Origin: Ornithodoros turicata
Lineage: Eukaryota > Arthropoda > Arachnida > Ixodida > Argasidae
Length of the DNA stretch: 64,000 bases
Reading direction: 5' to 3'
NCBI RefSeq assembly: GCF_037126465.1
Contig: NW_026999353.1
Coordinates: 558,001-622,000, forward strand
Each line of letters starts with the position of its first letter. Within the stretch, counting starts at the first letter, position 1. Below, in pieces: positions 10,664 to 21,910 of the stretch. Both the position numbers and the translations under genes were made by a program. Below the pieces are notes generated by a model. It saw only the letters and a list, made by a program, of their open reading frames with translations. It was not told the DNA's origin and did no database searches.

Positions 10664-10746
10664 TGTGACGACGAAGACTCATGTCACGCGCATTCTCATT
10701 CTGTGCATTAAATCATTGCCATCGCCACGCTGTGCAGCCCGTATCA
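10664..10746 (+). repeat. 3' LTR of TRIM-like element
   Basis: 83-bp copy of the 5' LTR, immediately downstream of a purine-only tract and followed by ATAT. Confidence 0.85.
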
Positions 10747-11053
10747 ATATAACCGTGTGCGTTTTTCTTGCTTTCTCTTTCGGAATGTATCCTTGCTGGT
10801 GTAGTCCAATATCCATGCTTGGCGAATACATATTACGGTGCAGATGGTGCTCTACTGGAACTTGGAACTCGACATGTTTTTTGCCACATCTTTTAAGTCA
10901 CTGATAGTTTCTCAGCGTTTTAAACGTGGTGGATCATTCTGATTTGTAGGAGGCAGGTTTAACATCCGCTCTTACTTTGGTTTACGACGAGGTGGACTCC
11001 CACGCAAGTCTGCATTCGATCGCAAAATTCCTCAGCACACACACGCAGCTTAA

Positions 11054-12356
11054 AGGACAACGGAAGCGAAATTTGTCCATTGCAAAAGAGGGCCCGAACA
11101 AGGAGTAAATATTACGTAGAATTATGGTGCCACTAGTATTTTGCGAGTACGTTCTAGGGATGGGCATATTTTCGACGATTATGGGCACGCTGCGCCGCCC
11201 ACCCGACACGATCGCCCATGGAGCGTGCCCGCTGGCGCAAAGCATTGCGGGAGAATCTGAGGAGCGCGTGACGTCACATATCTCTGGAGCTCCGTGTGCG
11301 GCTGCCCGATGAACGGGATAAACAGGGCGAATTTCGAATAACTCCTGAAGATGTTCGATTCTGAGATCTCGTGGAAATCGGAAGGCGATATATCCGGCGG
11401 GGGATGGTTTGGTACATCCTTCTTCGTCTCCGTTTTTTCCCCGTAGCGGGAATCATGCGTACGCCGAAACGCCAAGTGGAGGTAAACTGCCTTCCGTTTT
11501 CGTGAAAATGCAGAAGGGGCCTCTCCTTCATTCGGCCTGATGTGCGTTGACAAGCCAAGGCTAATGATTTGTTTCTGGATTTGTTTTGAGCAATTCGTCA
11601 ACAATATGTCTGCGCACAACTTGACTTGTTTCACCTGTCTGCAAGTAGGCGTGGACGGATTAGCCGCAGGATAAGATTCCTGTCTTTCGGAAACTATTGA
11701 AATATGACAGTGATCAAAAAAGTGAGACATTGGCGGAATCCGCACTTCGCGTATCTCAATTCTCAGTCGAATGCCACGGAAACAACCACAGACTGGTAGA
11801 GCGTGTTTGTCCTGGCCGAACGCAAGGTAAGGTAAGCAATGTAAGTAGCAAGACTCTCACCCCTAGAGAGAATGAGATAACCTTTCTTCGGATAGATTTT
11901 GGGGCCAGTCTCGGTAGCGCTGACTTTTTAATAAAATTCGGTCGATGTTTGACGCAGTGTTTGTGACGTCTATCCGTGTGTCGTTCGTGCAAGGGACACT
12001 ATGTCCTCCGGTTGCCGAAAGGAAGTCGGGTACATGCTGTAGCACAGCCAGGAAAGACTTCACAAGCATGTACAATTTTTCTTGTCGCGAAAATCAACCT
12101 CAGATCGCAAAACAACCGCGAAATGAAAGTCAGGAACTCCAACAGGAGGGACAACGTGCGTCGCTTCCGTGGTCTGCTACGGCGGCGTTGCGACGCTCGC
12201 CAGGGGCTCAGAATGCTCCGCGGCCGAATTTTATATCGCGATTGTGGCGGTATTTCAACTAATATACGTAAATCTATGCCGAATTACGGATTGTTTTGGT
12301 ACACATCGCAATGTGAGGCAAACAGCTTTGCAGCTTATTTTCTCTTACATTGTCCT
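11054..12356. mobile_element. 1.3-kb TTAA-flanked DNA transposon relic
   Basis: The ends read TTAA-AGGACAACG (11,050) and CATTGTCCT-TTAA (12,360), giving short terminal inverted repeats AGGACAA(C/T)G bounded on both sides by TTAA. TTAA target duplication is the hallmark of piggyBac and also of Kolobok elements. The interior has no transposase motif; a 188-codon minus-strand frame (11,179-11,745) shows no recognisable domain. Probably non-autonomous. Confidence 0.65.
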
Positions 12357-12360
12357 TTAA

Positions 12361-12914
12361 GCAAACATTAGACATGTACTTAAAAAGCAAGGCGTGATCC
12401 TTCTCGAAGGCGAGATTGCAACGCAGACAGCGGGCTTGCTATTTGATAACCTTTGCGGCTGTTTCCTGACGGTTACGGCTGTGTACCGGCTGCACTTTCT
12501 GACGAAACTCTTTTAACTGGCACATGTCCGTCACAGGATTTAGAGTGTGGAGTAGGTCGCAAGACCCCGCATGCACAGTACATTATGTTTACTATTACCT
12601 ACTACACTATTACTATTTTTATTACCAGTTTTTTTTTTTTAACCTGAGGCGTCGTTGCCATAGCCTGCCGTGAAGCAGCGGAGGATGCGAACACTTTGAC
12701 ACGTAAAGCTTATGTCACACCGTCAAATTTGGATAACTCCCAGTGATTATATGTAGCTGTGGTCACTCTGTAACTGTGTCTTTGCAGTAGCTTTTTGTTG
12801 TTTGAAGTATGTGTCGCTTGTCTCATCCGACAAATGGCAAACGACGATGTGTGGCTGGTCTTCCGCTGCGTTGCCAATACATGGGTTTGAAGTCTGTGAG
12901 AGGCTAACTCCATA
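12361..12914. other. Unassigned spacer
   Basis: No gene or repeat terminus recognised. A simple ACTATTACTATTACC-like run lies at 12,590-12,630, followed by a T-run. Confidence 0.4.
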
Positions 12915-13245
12915 GGTGGTTCTCTTGCTTGATGACAAATACTCGTTTGAAGTATGTAGTATCGCTTGCGGTGCTGTGCCGGGAATATATTTTCTTAGAT
13001 CTCTCTTAGGAAAGCGGGCAATTCGGCATCCCCCTTAAGACCGTTGTTATCTTGCCTTTCAGTATAGTGCGCTTCTAGTGTTTCTATTTGTGTAAAGGAG
13101 CCAACCACCATAGGAAGCTCTCCTTTCCAACAGTTGGCAATACGATTGCTTGATGACAATACATGTCCGTCGATCATTCCTTCAACTACACGAACACGCT
13201 GGAAGGAGGCAAAGGGGAGCCGGTCCTTCATGTATTCGCGATGAT
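12915..13245 (+). repeat. Dispersed repeat with GCTTGATGACAAT motif, copy 2
   Basis: Contains the motif twice (12,927 and 13,147) plus the CGGTGCTGTGCCGGGAA block (12,968) and a GGAAGGAGGCAAAGGGGAGC block (13,200), matching the copy at 1.16-1.37 kb but in a different order. Its middle (13,030-13,120) is the reverse complement of 18,605-18,695 (CTCCTTTACACAAA ... CACTAGAAGCG ... TGAAAGGCA). This is a composite of repeat modules, not a gene. Confidence 0.55.
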
Positions 13246-13539
13246 GATGATTGAATTGTATTGGCGCAAAAGCAACAAAGGCCATACAACGCCAAGACTG
13301 CGGTAATGAATATAACAGTCTTAAAACAAACCGATTGGACTAAGCCTGAAGCCTGCAAAGGGTGTCATAAAACAAGACCGTAGAAAGTAAGAAGCAGACA
13401 ATCGCAGTGCATTTAAAAGCCCAATATCCCTAAAAAAAAAGGTAAAAGTTCTTGAAGGGGCTATAAGATGTTGATCACCAGCAAAAGTGGCGCATGTATT
13501 GGTGTGTGATGTGATCTCGATAAAAGTCATGAAAATGAC

Positions 13540-13740
13540 GACGACGATGATGTTCGTGTGATGTACAGGTTATCGAGATGTGTAGCGCAGAGAGTTGACT
13601 CCACAGCGCAAACATTGGGGTGCCTCCCTCTGCGCAGCAGGAAACCATATGTCAAGTGTGCGTATCTCATCCTGAGATGGCCCAAAATGACTTCAAACGA
13701 ACGATTTTCAAAACGGAAACTGGAACTGCCTACCCTTCAT
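13540..13740 (-). pseudogene. RNase-H LINE, C-terminal fragment beyond the hAT insertion
   Basis: Read on the minus strand, a short frame gives L-R-M-R-Y-A-H-L-T-Y-G-F-L-L-R-R, then P-Q-C-L-R-C-G. This is the well-known tail block of LINEs with RNase H (R-L-R-x-G-H-x-x-L-T-H-G-x-L-L followed by C-x2-C). It continues the frame that stops at 16,026, with the hAT element between. Confidence 0.75.
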
Positions 13741-14107
13741 CAGGGTTGTTAAGTAACTTAGTAAAAGTATCTGAGTACGTGTACTTAGATACTTTATGTG
13801 CATCTTGAGAAAATATTAGATACATTTTCAAACACGCACTTCTATCTGTAACTTAATTACTTTTTCAGTAACTTGTATCTGCCTTTTTGAGTATTTTCAG
13901 AGTAAAAACGACGAAACACCGTCGCCGAGCAGGAGGTGGCGCGAAGGGTGCGCCGACGCTAGGGATCCTCCATGCGCGTGAGAAGCAGCAGAAACCAGTT
14001 GAGGCTCTCTAGCCGACACCGACACCAGGCACGAGCTCCACTCTTCCTTGTCCTTGCTGCACGTGCTCACTCCCTCGCACTTGCAAGTGACATTCCTTGT
14101 TCCTCGC

Positions 14108-14345
14108 CATGGCAGCCTTGGCGGTAGTGAAGAGAATGGCCGAGTTTGAAGACGTCGACGTCACCTCGAGTGCATAAGGCTGTAACGACGAGTAGCCTGA
14201 GCAAAGTTGCCTCCGTTCTGTCAGAGGTACTGTGGCCACAATATCAAGAGCACTTTAAAGTCATCAGAACGAAGGAGAACGGAAATCTTGAGCTGAAATG
14301 CCTCCGCTGTGAGCCGAAGACGACGTTTCTAAGCGTCTCACCTGT
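14108..14345 (+). pseudogene. hAT transposase N-terminal fragment (BED-type region)
   Basis: A start at 14,108 opens a frame that ends at 14,177; the next frame continues with W-P-Q-Y-x-x-H-F near residue 30, E-N-G-N-L-x-L-K-C-L-x-C, and P-K-T-x-x-L-S-x-S. These blocks are characteristic of the N-terminal zinc-finger part of a widespread animal hAT transposase family. The frame change, poly-C run at 14,360 and missing catalytic and dimerisation domains show it is dead. Confidence 0.7.
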
Positions 14346-15387
14346 CCCTGTCTCGGTTACCCCCCCCCCCCCCCAGTTTAGGCGTTCATTTCAATGTTTT
14401 GCCTGCAATTATGTACGAATACCCAAGAACCCAGCAAACCATTCATATCCATAGGACATCCCTATAAGGTAGCGAACGTCCTGAATATCTGGACAACCAC
14501 GCGATATCTACTGGATGTTTCAGAACGACATTCGCGTTTCAATTTTACCCAGTATATCACAGATGTCCTAGGTACATCTGCAGGATATCGCGCTTTGGAT
14601 ATTTGACTAGAGGAAGCAGCCTGGAGATCCCTGGCATATCCACTGGGCACTGGTTGAACGTCACAGGAACGTTGCCAGGACGTCGCCTGGAGATATACGG
14701 ATAAATGTGAAGTTTATCACATCTTGTTCCGACAGCCACATTTTTGTTGTACTCAAAGCAAGCAAAAACTTCTGTAAACGCTAACGGGATATGAGGGAAC
14801 AAGTAAAATCGTTATATATTTTTATCGTTCGCGTGCTGCTAGCCGTGAAAGTATTTATCTATGCGTAACGCTCGTCAAACAACAGTGGAATTCCATCACT
14901 TTTACAGCTCCACTCAGCAGCTAACCACAGCATAGACAATAGCTTGAATTAAAAACACAGTAGTTGACAGGAAAAAATGTCAGAAACAATATTGGTTATA
15001 CATTGACTCTGCAGATACACGGGTTAATTGGCAAGAAGCACACCCTAACCGTTACCAATGTGTCACGGCCCAATACACTTAACGAATGTGCCCCAACAAC
15101 TTGTAGTTCAGTATATGCTCTGGCAATTAGGTCAATAGAGACTATTGTGAATGCTCTGGTCTCCCTTCAAATCGCGTACGCGGTGGGGGAGGGGACCTTT
15201 GTTAACCTAGTCTGCCATGGTGGACCCTGTGTCGGAGTCTGGCCGAACGCTGGCGGGGCACACTACAACTCCTGTTTTTTTTTCTGTTGTTGTTGTTGTT
15301 CGAGGCATTTATTTCAATAAGCACGCACATGATGACAAACATGTAATAATTAAGATGGGTAGAAATCCAGCGAACCGGTAGAGATGT

Positions 15388-15455
15388 AGGAAGGGAGTTG
15401 CCTCAGGACAGAAGCCGCCGCCGGCTTCTGTCCTGAGGCAACTCCCTTCCTATGT
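15388..15455. repeat. Perfect short palindrome
   Basis: AGGAAGGGAGTTGCCTCAGG ... and its exact complement meet at a CCGCCGG centre; arms about 31 bases. It is flanked by direct TGTAATAATTAA runs on each side (15,340 and 15,452), suggesting a small foldback insertion. Confidence 0.7.
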
Positions 15456-16025
15456 AATAATTAACATATATAATGTGTTTGGTAATAAATATGTACTTTC
15501 CGTTTATATCAGCGTGGCGTCGTCATCCCAGATGTGTATTAAACTAAAAGTAAGTAAGCGCAAGTTAATATTAAATTTTAAGTCAGAACTAGTTGTGACG
15601 TCCAATCTGTGTCCAGATATCCACTAAAATACCTTGCGGGGACATATCTGGGATGACAAAGAAGGGTTAAAATGCATATCTCACGGACGTCCTGTAGATG
15701 TAAGTTGGATCCTCACGAATCTCCAGCAGACATCCGAATATCCAGAATGAAATATCACATAGATATTTCTTGGGAAGGGACGTCTCTGTGGCTCTAGAGT
15801 GACACCTATTATGAGCCAAAGGCGAACGATATGGTCTGCGTACAAAATTGCAAAAAGTAACTCCATCCGTGCTCGGATACTTTGCCAAGGTATTTATAAC
15901 TGTATCTCGGTATTTTATCCTGTCGGCAACTCTAAATGTAACAATTACTTTTGAAGCTGAGTATCTGTAACAGTAACTTAGTTACTTTTGAAAAGTTTAA
16001 CAAGTTTAAAAGTTTAACAACCCTG

Positions 16026-16830
16026 TCCTTAATCAGATGTAGCTTGTTCATTTGCAGAGTGTCCCAGTCTCGCTGCCATGCTTCATGTATTTTTTGCTGC
16101 GGGACCGATAGAAAGTCCTGATAAGGAACATCGAAAAGAGTCGCGTCCTTACCAAAAGCAGCTGCTGCTGAAGCGTCCGCGAGTTCGTTCCCGGGTATAC
16201 CTGAGTCGTGACTCGGCACCCAGCAGAACATAATGGAAATACCTTTATTGCTAGCTGTGGAAGCCAGGCACTGTGCACGCTGGACAAAAAGTTCTTTTTT
16301 TTTTTTCGTGCTGAGGCTGCATATGGTTTGCAAGCTCTCTGAGGGAGTCCACATATATAACCGATTATTTGATGTGATCTTGTATGATGTGATTTGTACC
16401 ACAATACTCTGGCGTATAGGGGTGGATACTTCTGCACTGAAGATAGAAAGTAGTTTGCCAGGCAGTTGGAGTTTGTACACTTGTCAGTTACCTTTGCGGA
16501 CAAAACCCGGTTTGTATTTTAGAGCCGTCTGCGTAAAAACGCTATGTGGTCTCCGAAACTTGTTTCATCACTGCAAATTCCTGTTCAGGCACTACCTGTG
16601 GAGTATCTTGCTTTTTAAATTTTGATAGTGAAATGTTACATCGTGGAGGCGGCTGCCATGGAGGAACTCTTGCTCCGGTTTCCAACACAAAAGAGCTATA
16701 ATGTGTAAAGCCATAGTGTTGGACATCTTGCAAAAGGCGCATGCTAAGTGGCGGGACGATCGTGGGTCTATTAATGGAACTGTTGTTTAAAGCGCGTGCC
16801 CTTAACACATGAGAATGCCGGATGACCAGG
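16026..16830 (-). pseudogene. LINE with RNase H domain, C-terminal part
   Basis: The minus-strand frame (about 16,480 to 16,030) contains C-W-V-P-S-H-D-S-G-I-P-G-N-E-L-A-D-A-S-A near its middle, the signature of the RNase H domain in I/Jockey/R1-group LINEs. Upstream (16,800-16,550), a frame has V-P-P-W-x-x-P-P followed by a lysine-rich linker, the usual connector between RT and RNase H. The first catalytic block (T-D-G-S) has decayed. It is split by the hAT element at 16,025. Confidence 0.82.
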
Positions 16831-18600
16831 GTAGCCTCTTATTCTTAGTACATATGAAGTGACAAGATGAAAATTCATCGTTCTAGTGACCGTTCATTTC
16901 ACTCAACATAGAGGCTCTCAACTGGCGAGGTGTGGAACGCCCCCAGAACCAGAAGAAATCCTTGGTAATGAATAGGATCGAGCCACTACCTGTTAATGAG
17001 CTGAAAAATCCCCTGGACTTACACTTATAATCGTACCAAGTTACAAGGCTTCAAAATGTGACAAAACGGTTCACGCGCATACAGCCTCGATTCACATAGT
17101 GGCATATCGGAATTTTTTTCTCCACAAGCGCTACGATTTCAAGGTCGAGACTTGTGACGTTCTTCATAATAAAGATTCGGTCATAACATAAAAAGAATAA
17201 AATGATTACCGAAATCGATGACCCCATCGAGACCGCCTTGCCCAAACTGAAATGAAATCGCCCATGACTTAGAGAATCGCGTTTTTTTACCCGTTTAACT
17301 TCTGCTGAAAGTGCGTCACTAGAGATTGACCAACACTAGATGTATGTCGACTGTTATGACTGTTAAAACGTAACTGCGATACAGGCGTGCAAAATACGAG
17401 TATAGAGAGGAATGGGAAAGGCTGAAGTCCCTAAAACCGTTTGACTCGCTGTTCCCTCGTAAAGAGCGTGATTTCTTCGGTGAAGGACATCTTTATGAAA
17501 TAGACATTTGAGAAATAAAGAACCTACCATGCACCCCCAACCCGTGAGGACCAAACGGAATTAGACGCTTTTGGTCGTCAGCGATACTCGTGCCCTTGGT
17601 ATTCGTACTTTTGAATGCTTCGAAACCGCGCTTATTTCCAACCAGAGAGCAAAGTAGCCGATAAGGCTTCCCAGTCTTGCTTACACAAAGCGCCGAACAA
17701 GGAAACCAATGGACGCGGCCAAGTACATTTGAAGATACTTCTGTGCGACACTTCCTGTTCTCACGTACAACTTCACCTTAAAGTCACTTACCTTCAAGGG
17801 ATCAACCCCATGAGGAGAGGTGGGTAGGCTGCGGTGTGCAGTTTTAAGTTAGAATAACACCAGTCTGGTTACCTCTTGGTTTTGTCAACCTGTAATGACA
17901 TGCCCGTCGTTACACGTGCATGACGTACCTTCAGCAGAAAGCAAACGGGTAAAAATCCCGATTATCTGACTCATAGGATCTAGAAGCGACCGGGCGCGGG
18001 AAAAGAATTCGCTTTCCCTGAATAAATAAAAAAAAAACTGGAAATTTTATTTTATAGTATTAAAGAGTGGTGTTCAGGGCATGTCTTCACAAAATAAAAA
18101 TTAAATCGAAGACAACCTTTTTGAGAAAATCGCCCATGCACACAACGATTTTCTGGCACGCCTTCTCGATTACGGCGTCACTGTAGGCGGACGCCTGAAG
18201 ATATGATAACGCAGTATACACTAAACGAAAGAGTAAAAAAAGGTTCATTAATCTCGTATACTTTTCGTCATATGTGTAAGTCGTGGGATCAAATGAGAAA
18301 TTGGCAAATTTGCGCTATAAACGTCCTCGGAGGGGTTTTTGCTTTTTTTTTAAATATTGTTTCAGGCTTTGAAAACGCATTTAATTTTCTTAAGCAAATC
18401 TTCACCACCCATTCTCCCAGTGAAAAGAAAAGAAGTTTTCAGCAGAGAGCAGACGTTCGGAGGATCCAGCGTGCCAAAGTTGGAAAAGCTGGAAGTGTCC
18501 AAATCGCGCTTATTCATGCAGAGCCTCGCAGACCGACAACTAAATATCGCAGAGAGCTGCGACCAGGCTTGTGCTTTTTTTTCCCCCTTAGAAGTAACAT
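16831..18600. other. Gene-poor stretch with one inverted repeat
   Basis: Inverted arms: TTTTTTTACCCGTTTAACTT with CTGCTGAAAG and GCGTCA (17,282-17,325) pair with a TTCAGCAGAAAGCAAACGGG block (17,930-17,955). Copies of AATCGCCCATG occur at 17,257 and 18,129 in direct orientation. This suggests a decayed DNA element, but its termini are not defined. No ORF has recognisable motifs. Confidence 0.4.
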
Positions 18601-18604
18601 TAAA

Positions 18605-18700
18605 TATATATGGAGGTAGGCTCCTTTACACAAACAGGAACACTAGAAGCGGACTATGCTGAAAGGCAGGATAAGAACGCTTCTAAGGGAGACCGCTATT
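18605..18700 (+). repeat. Repeat module shared (inverted) with 13,030-13,120
   Basis: GGCTCCTTTACACAAACAGG, then ACACTAGAAGCG, TGCTGAAAGGCA and AAGGGAGACC run in the same order as the reverse complement of 13.03-13.12 kb. Family unknown. Confidence 0.6.
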
Positions 18701-19049
18701 TGTACGGGCTATACCACGCGAACAAGCCATGGCATACGGGAGAGTCGCGACGGAGTACAGAAAAGTTTAGCAAACTGGCTACAACAGAATGTGCCACTCA
18801 CCCTCATCATAGCGGAAGATGCGAGTAAAGCGAAGCCAGCGACGGGAGCACTCGGCTGGGCCTAGCAATACGTGTTCCCTGGTGATCAGCGCCCGCGGTT
18901 CAGTGTGAACTGCCTGAAAAAGACCTAGACTCCCGCAGTCAGGGCCACCGAAGGGTAACCGGCACCGGCGTATCCACATTTGGAAATTTATTTTCGCAGT
19001 CAAATGTTTCCGATCCCTTGCTGCAACGGTTGCACGTACATTACAGTGG

Positions 19050-19821
19050 CCTATTGGACTCTTGGAAGATCGAAAACAACCGCTACTCTGCTCCACAGGA
19101 CCAGCGGAAACTGACACTGAAGGAAGCAGTGCTCTGGCAACTCCGAGATGCCACAAGACGGGCACTGATCCGTCTGACACATATGGAAGCGGCGTAAACG
19201 TTCACGGAGAGGCAGGACACCATGAGCCAGCTTCCAATGGAGACTCGCCCGACGAGCGTCCACCCAGCCAGCCGTGATACGTCACCAGGCGCTTCCGGAA
19301 GGACCACCCACAGCACCAGGCAGGGAGGGAACCAGCAGCGGCGCCATGAGTGTGGCGCAGAAATCCCTGGCTTCCCAAAGAGAGATATCAGCGTCCGGGG
19401 ACATCTTGCGTACGCGTGTGACGGCAGCTATGCAAGCTGTGAAAAGGGGGGACTGACTTCTGCTCTCGGGCGGCTGTCAGTGATATCGGTGAACCACCGG
19501 ACAGCATGACCGAGGAAATAGTGCACCAATGCGCACGCTGGATGATCAGGATTCTGAAGCGCCTTAAAATGAGCACCAAGCTAGAGTGCTAGACATCGCT
19601 CCATGATAGCCGGCACGCCAAAAACCGCCCCGATCACGCGTGAGATCCAGCTGTGACCTCCTGGCCCATTCAACTGAACCAGCCCACAGGAAACAGAATG
19701 CGTTGCGAGTTATAGCGAGTCGAATGACTGTAGGTGGCAGACATACAGCGGCGAGGAACCACAGACGGCTGTAGTACCAAGAGCCCAGTAAGCGCGCACG
19801 GAAAGTGAGGGGCAGGTCCAC
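19050..19821 (-). pseudogene. LINE ORF2 C-terminal region with CCHC zinc knuckle
   Basis: Two frames (19,821-19,564 and about 19,316-19,051) carry the thumb/connection block F-L-W-A-G-S-V-E-W-A-R-R and the terminal knuckle C-P-S-C-G-x-x-x-L-P-E-H-C-F-L-Q-C. The same knuckle appears, decayed, in a separate LINE fragment at 58.98-59.04 kb. Confidence 0.78.
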
Positions 19822-19910
19822 AGATTTGAGATGACGGAGAACAGGAACGAAGAAGGAAGGAGAAGAAGGAACGATTAAAAACTCTAGGCCAGTTTACAGG
19901 AGATACCCCA

Positions 19911-20877
19911 CTAGAATCGAAGACAACGACGAGGATTTTGAGTAGAGTTTTTCAGGGTTTCGTAGGGGGCAAGGCGGAAAGGTTTCGCAATAATGTAGAG
20001 GGCACTGCTCTTAGACCTGTTGAGTTGTGCGCAAGGCACTTTACCGTAATCGGCGAAAGCGTTCAGCACAGGTTCAAGTCGAGTTTCCCCTGGTAGCATG
20101 ACACAGATATCATCTGCATACGCGAGAACAGGAGGGGAGGGAGCAACCACCGGGCAAACTAAGAAGGACAGGGAGGGAGCTTAAAGGAACCAGGAGCGAA
20201 TTGATTGCAACAGCGTAAAATACAGGAGAAAAGAGACAGCACAGTCGTACACCGCGCGTAATCCCTATCTGGGGCGATTGACCACCAGCAACGGAGAACA
20301 GGCTTTTCGCACCAAGGTACAACATTTCCACAAAGCGAATCCACGCTTCATGGAAACCGCAAGCTGTAACAATGGAAAACATATACGACTGACGCGCTCT
20401 GTCAAAAGCTTTTTCCTGGTCGAACGAGGCCAACACCTCTGTTAGCTGTCTCAGGTTTAACCACATGATGGCTTCACGAATCGCCATCCTGTGGAGGACC
20501 GATGTCCTGCCATGAACCGAACAGGCTTGACATGGGTGCAATACCTTCTCCAACAGCGGTGATACACGTAGGCGAAGCGCCTTGGCTAGAATTTTGTAGT
20601 CGCAAGTTAAAAGTGTTATGTGGCGATACGCATCCGGGTCCCGCTTTCTTGACGCGTCCTTACGGAGAAGGACAAATACACCACTCCGCATTGTGGAGCA
20701 GTGCGCGCCTGCGAGAAGCATTGATTCAATATACGTGTTAAAGCACCGCCAATTACCCTCCAGAAAGATTTGTAGAAGTCGACTGAGAGGCCATCGATGA
20801 CGGGGCACTTCCCGTTCGGTATTGACGAAACAGGGGCAAAAAGTGGGACAAAAAAGTCGAGAAATCCGACTTAACAT
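19911..20877 (-). pseudogene. LINE reverse transcriptase core
   Basis: The minus frame 20,877-20,110 contains L-L-T-C-D-Y-K-I-L-A-K-A-L (residue about 88), C-Q-A-C-S-V-H-G-R-T-S-V and F-D-Q-E-K-A-F-D-R, the conserved palm and finger blocks of an L1/Tx1-type RT. A shift near 20,140 moves the catalytic A-Y-A-D-D into the next frame (20,150-19,911). The enzyme would make cDNA by target-primed reverse transcription. It is one frameshift and one insertion from being open over this part. The 255-codon frame shows it is younger than the copy at 4-6.3 kb. Confidence 0.82.
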
Positions 20878-21009
20878 AACAAAATAAGTTTTACTCAGAC
20901 GTTTCGTCCGTCATGCGACGGTATCATCAGTGCCAAACTGAACTTTGTTAAGTCGGAGTTCTCTACTTTTTTGTCGGTTATGTCGTATCCCGTCTTGTGG
21001 AGTATTTTT
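20844..21009 (-). mobile_element. 166-bp insertion, Penelope-like terminal fragment with ribozyme
   Basis: Comparison with the other LINE copy (around 5.33 kb) shows this block is extra. GCAAAAAGT stands at both edges (20,836 and 21,010), giving an 8-9 bp target duplication. Two arms (about 20,847-20,892 and 20,935-20,980) are reverse complements (GACAAAAAAGT ... GACTTAACA) around a hammerhead motif. Tick-type Penelope terminal repeats have similar text, so I infer a truncated Penelope-like terminal repeat. A free small ribozyme-bearing retroelement is an alternative. Confidence 0.7.
20886..20938 (-). ncRNA. Hammerhead ribozyme motif (type I, minimal stem III)
   Basis: On the minus strand the conserved core is complete: CUGAUGA, then a stem II CCGUC/GACGG closed by a GCAU loop, then GAAAC, then GUC with the cleavage site after C. 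Stem I can form from CA with UG next to the core and AGUUU with AAACU further out, separated by an internal loop. The tiny ACGU stem III is the form known from Penelope-like elements, where such ribozymes work mainly as dimers. Seen directly; activity is inference. Confidence 0.75.
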
Positions 21010-21910
21010 GCAAAAAGTTCGTTTTGTGTGAGCGGCCCTGAGTCTGCAAACTCCATTTGTTTCACCAAGAGTGGGCACTCCGTGCTAACCACCGGATCGT
21101 TGGATGATGACTCTTGATAAAGGGCCGCGCAATGCTCACGCATTGCTCACGCATTGCAGCTGGAATGTCATCAGTTTGTGTGGGAAGTGAGCCGTCACAT
21201 AGCTGCCACATAGCACCGGAGGAGTAAGCGGGAGCAGTATGCTTCCCGACACCAGCGATCGATGTTTCGCTGCGCTGCGAAATTGCGCCAGGAGCGCATT
21301 CTCACGGCCATCAGGCGCATCTGCACATCCGCGATATCAGATGCAGTGTGATGGCTACGAGAGCCAGGTTGGCGTAGAATAACGAAAACCTGCCTGACTG
21401 CGTATCTACACTCCCGGTGTTCACGCGCGCCGTGTACCCTAACATCGAAAGCGATCAGCGGCTCCCAGCTTCAAAGCCTTCCAGTGATCGGGCCCAAAAT
21501 CGGATACAAAACATTTTTCCGACAGCCAATGCTGCATGTAATTTCTTTATTTCTGCATGTCTTCTTTAATATCGTGGTCGTCTAGCAAAGACACGTTCAA
21601 TCGCCAAATGGAGCGGCCGGAGCGAAAACTCTTCAGCACTGACAAAGATAAAACGACTCCACGATGATCAGTGAGGTACCCGGCCGGTTTCGTGTTGCAT
21701 CCAGAGACACAATTCAGCGTTCTCGGAGAGACATAGAAGTGATCCAGCCGACTGTGATGGCCGCGGAAGTTAACCCAAGAGAATTCGTATCTGTTGCCAT
21801 GAACGTGAGACTAGGCGTCAGTTAAGCCAATGGCCTTTACAAGGCGTTCCAGTTCTCTGCACGCCTACCTACAGTGTTGGCGGTCGGTCGTGCAACTAAA
21901 ATCACCAGCA

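Larger units (their letters stand above)
10171..10746 (+). mobile_element. 576-bp TRIM-like LTR element
   Basis: Two direct repeats of exactly 83 bp (10,171-10,253 and 10,664-10,746) start with TG and end with CA, the canonical LTR termini, and differ at only a few bases. The 4-bp target duplication ATAT lies at 10,167-10,170 and 10,747-10,750. A purine run, AGGGGAGGGGGG (about 10,649-10,660), sits just before the 3' LTR as a polypurine tract should, and TGGTTGATG follows the 5' LTR where a primer-binding site is expected. The interior is about 410 bp with no gag or pol motif. The orientation is set by the purine tract. Size and structure match terminal-repeat retrotransposons in miniature, which depend on another element's enzymes. 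Confidence 0.88.
13741..16025. mobile_element. hAT element (2.29 kb), decayed, with nested repeat
   Basis: The left end is CAGGGTTGTTAAGTAAC and the right end is the inverted AACAACCCTG with AGTAACTTAGTTACTTTT inside it; these are typical hAT termini. Flanking octamers CCCTTCAT (13,733) and TCCTTAAT (16,026) match at 6 of 8 positions, as an aged 8-bp target duplication would. A partial transposase start lies at 14.1-14.35 kb. Most of the interior (14.44-15.9 kb) is non-coding and full of GGATATCC and GGACGTCC-like motifs, probably another repeat. It interrupts a minus-strand LINE in its coding sequence, so it is younger than that LINE. Confidence 0.82.

Noticed and set aside
11179..11745. 188-codon minus-strand ORF as a host gene
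   Set aside because: It lies inside a TTAA-flanked element, has no domain, and overlaps other open frames in GC-rich sequence.
14440..15760. GGATATCC/GGACGTCC-rich block as a separate transposon in the hAT relic
   Set aside because: The motif clusters are clear, but I could not fix termini or a target duplication.
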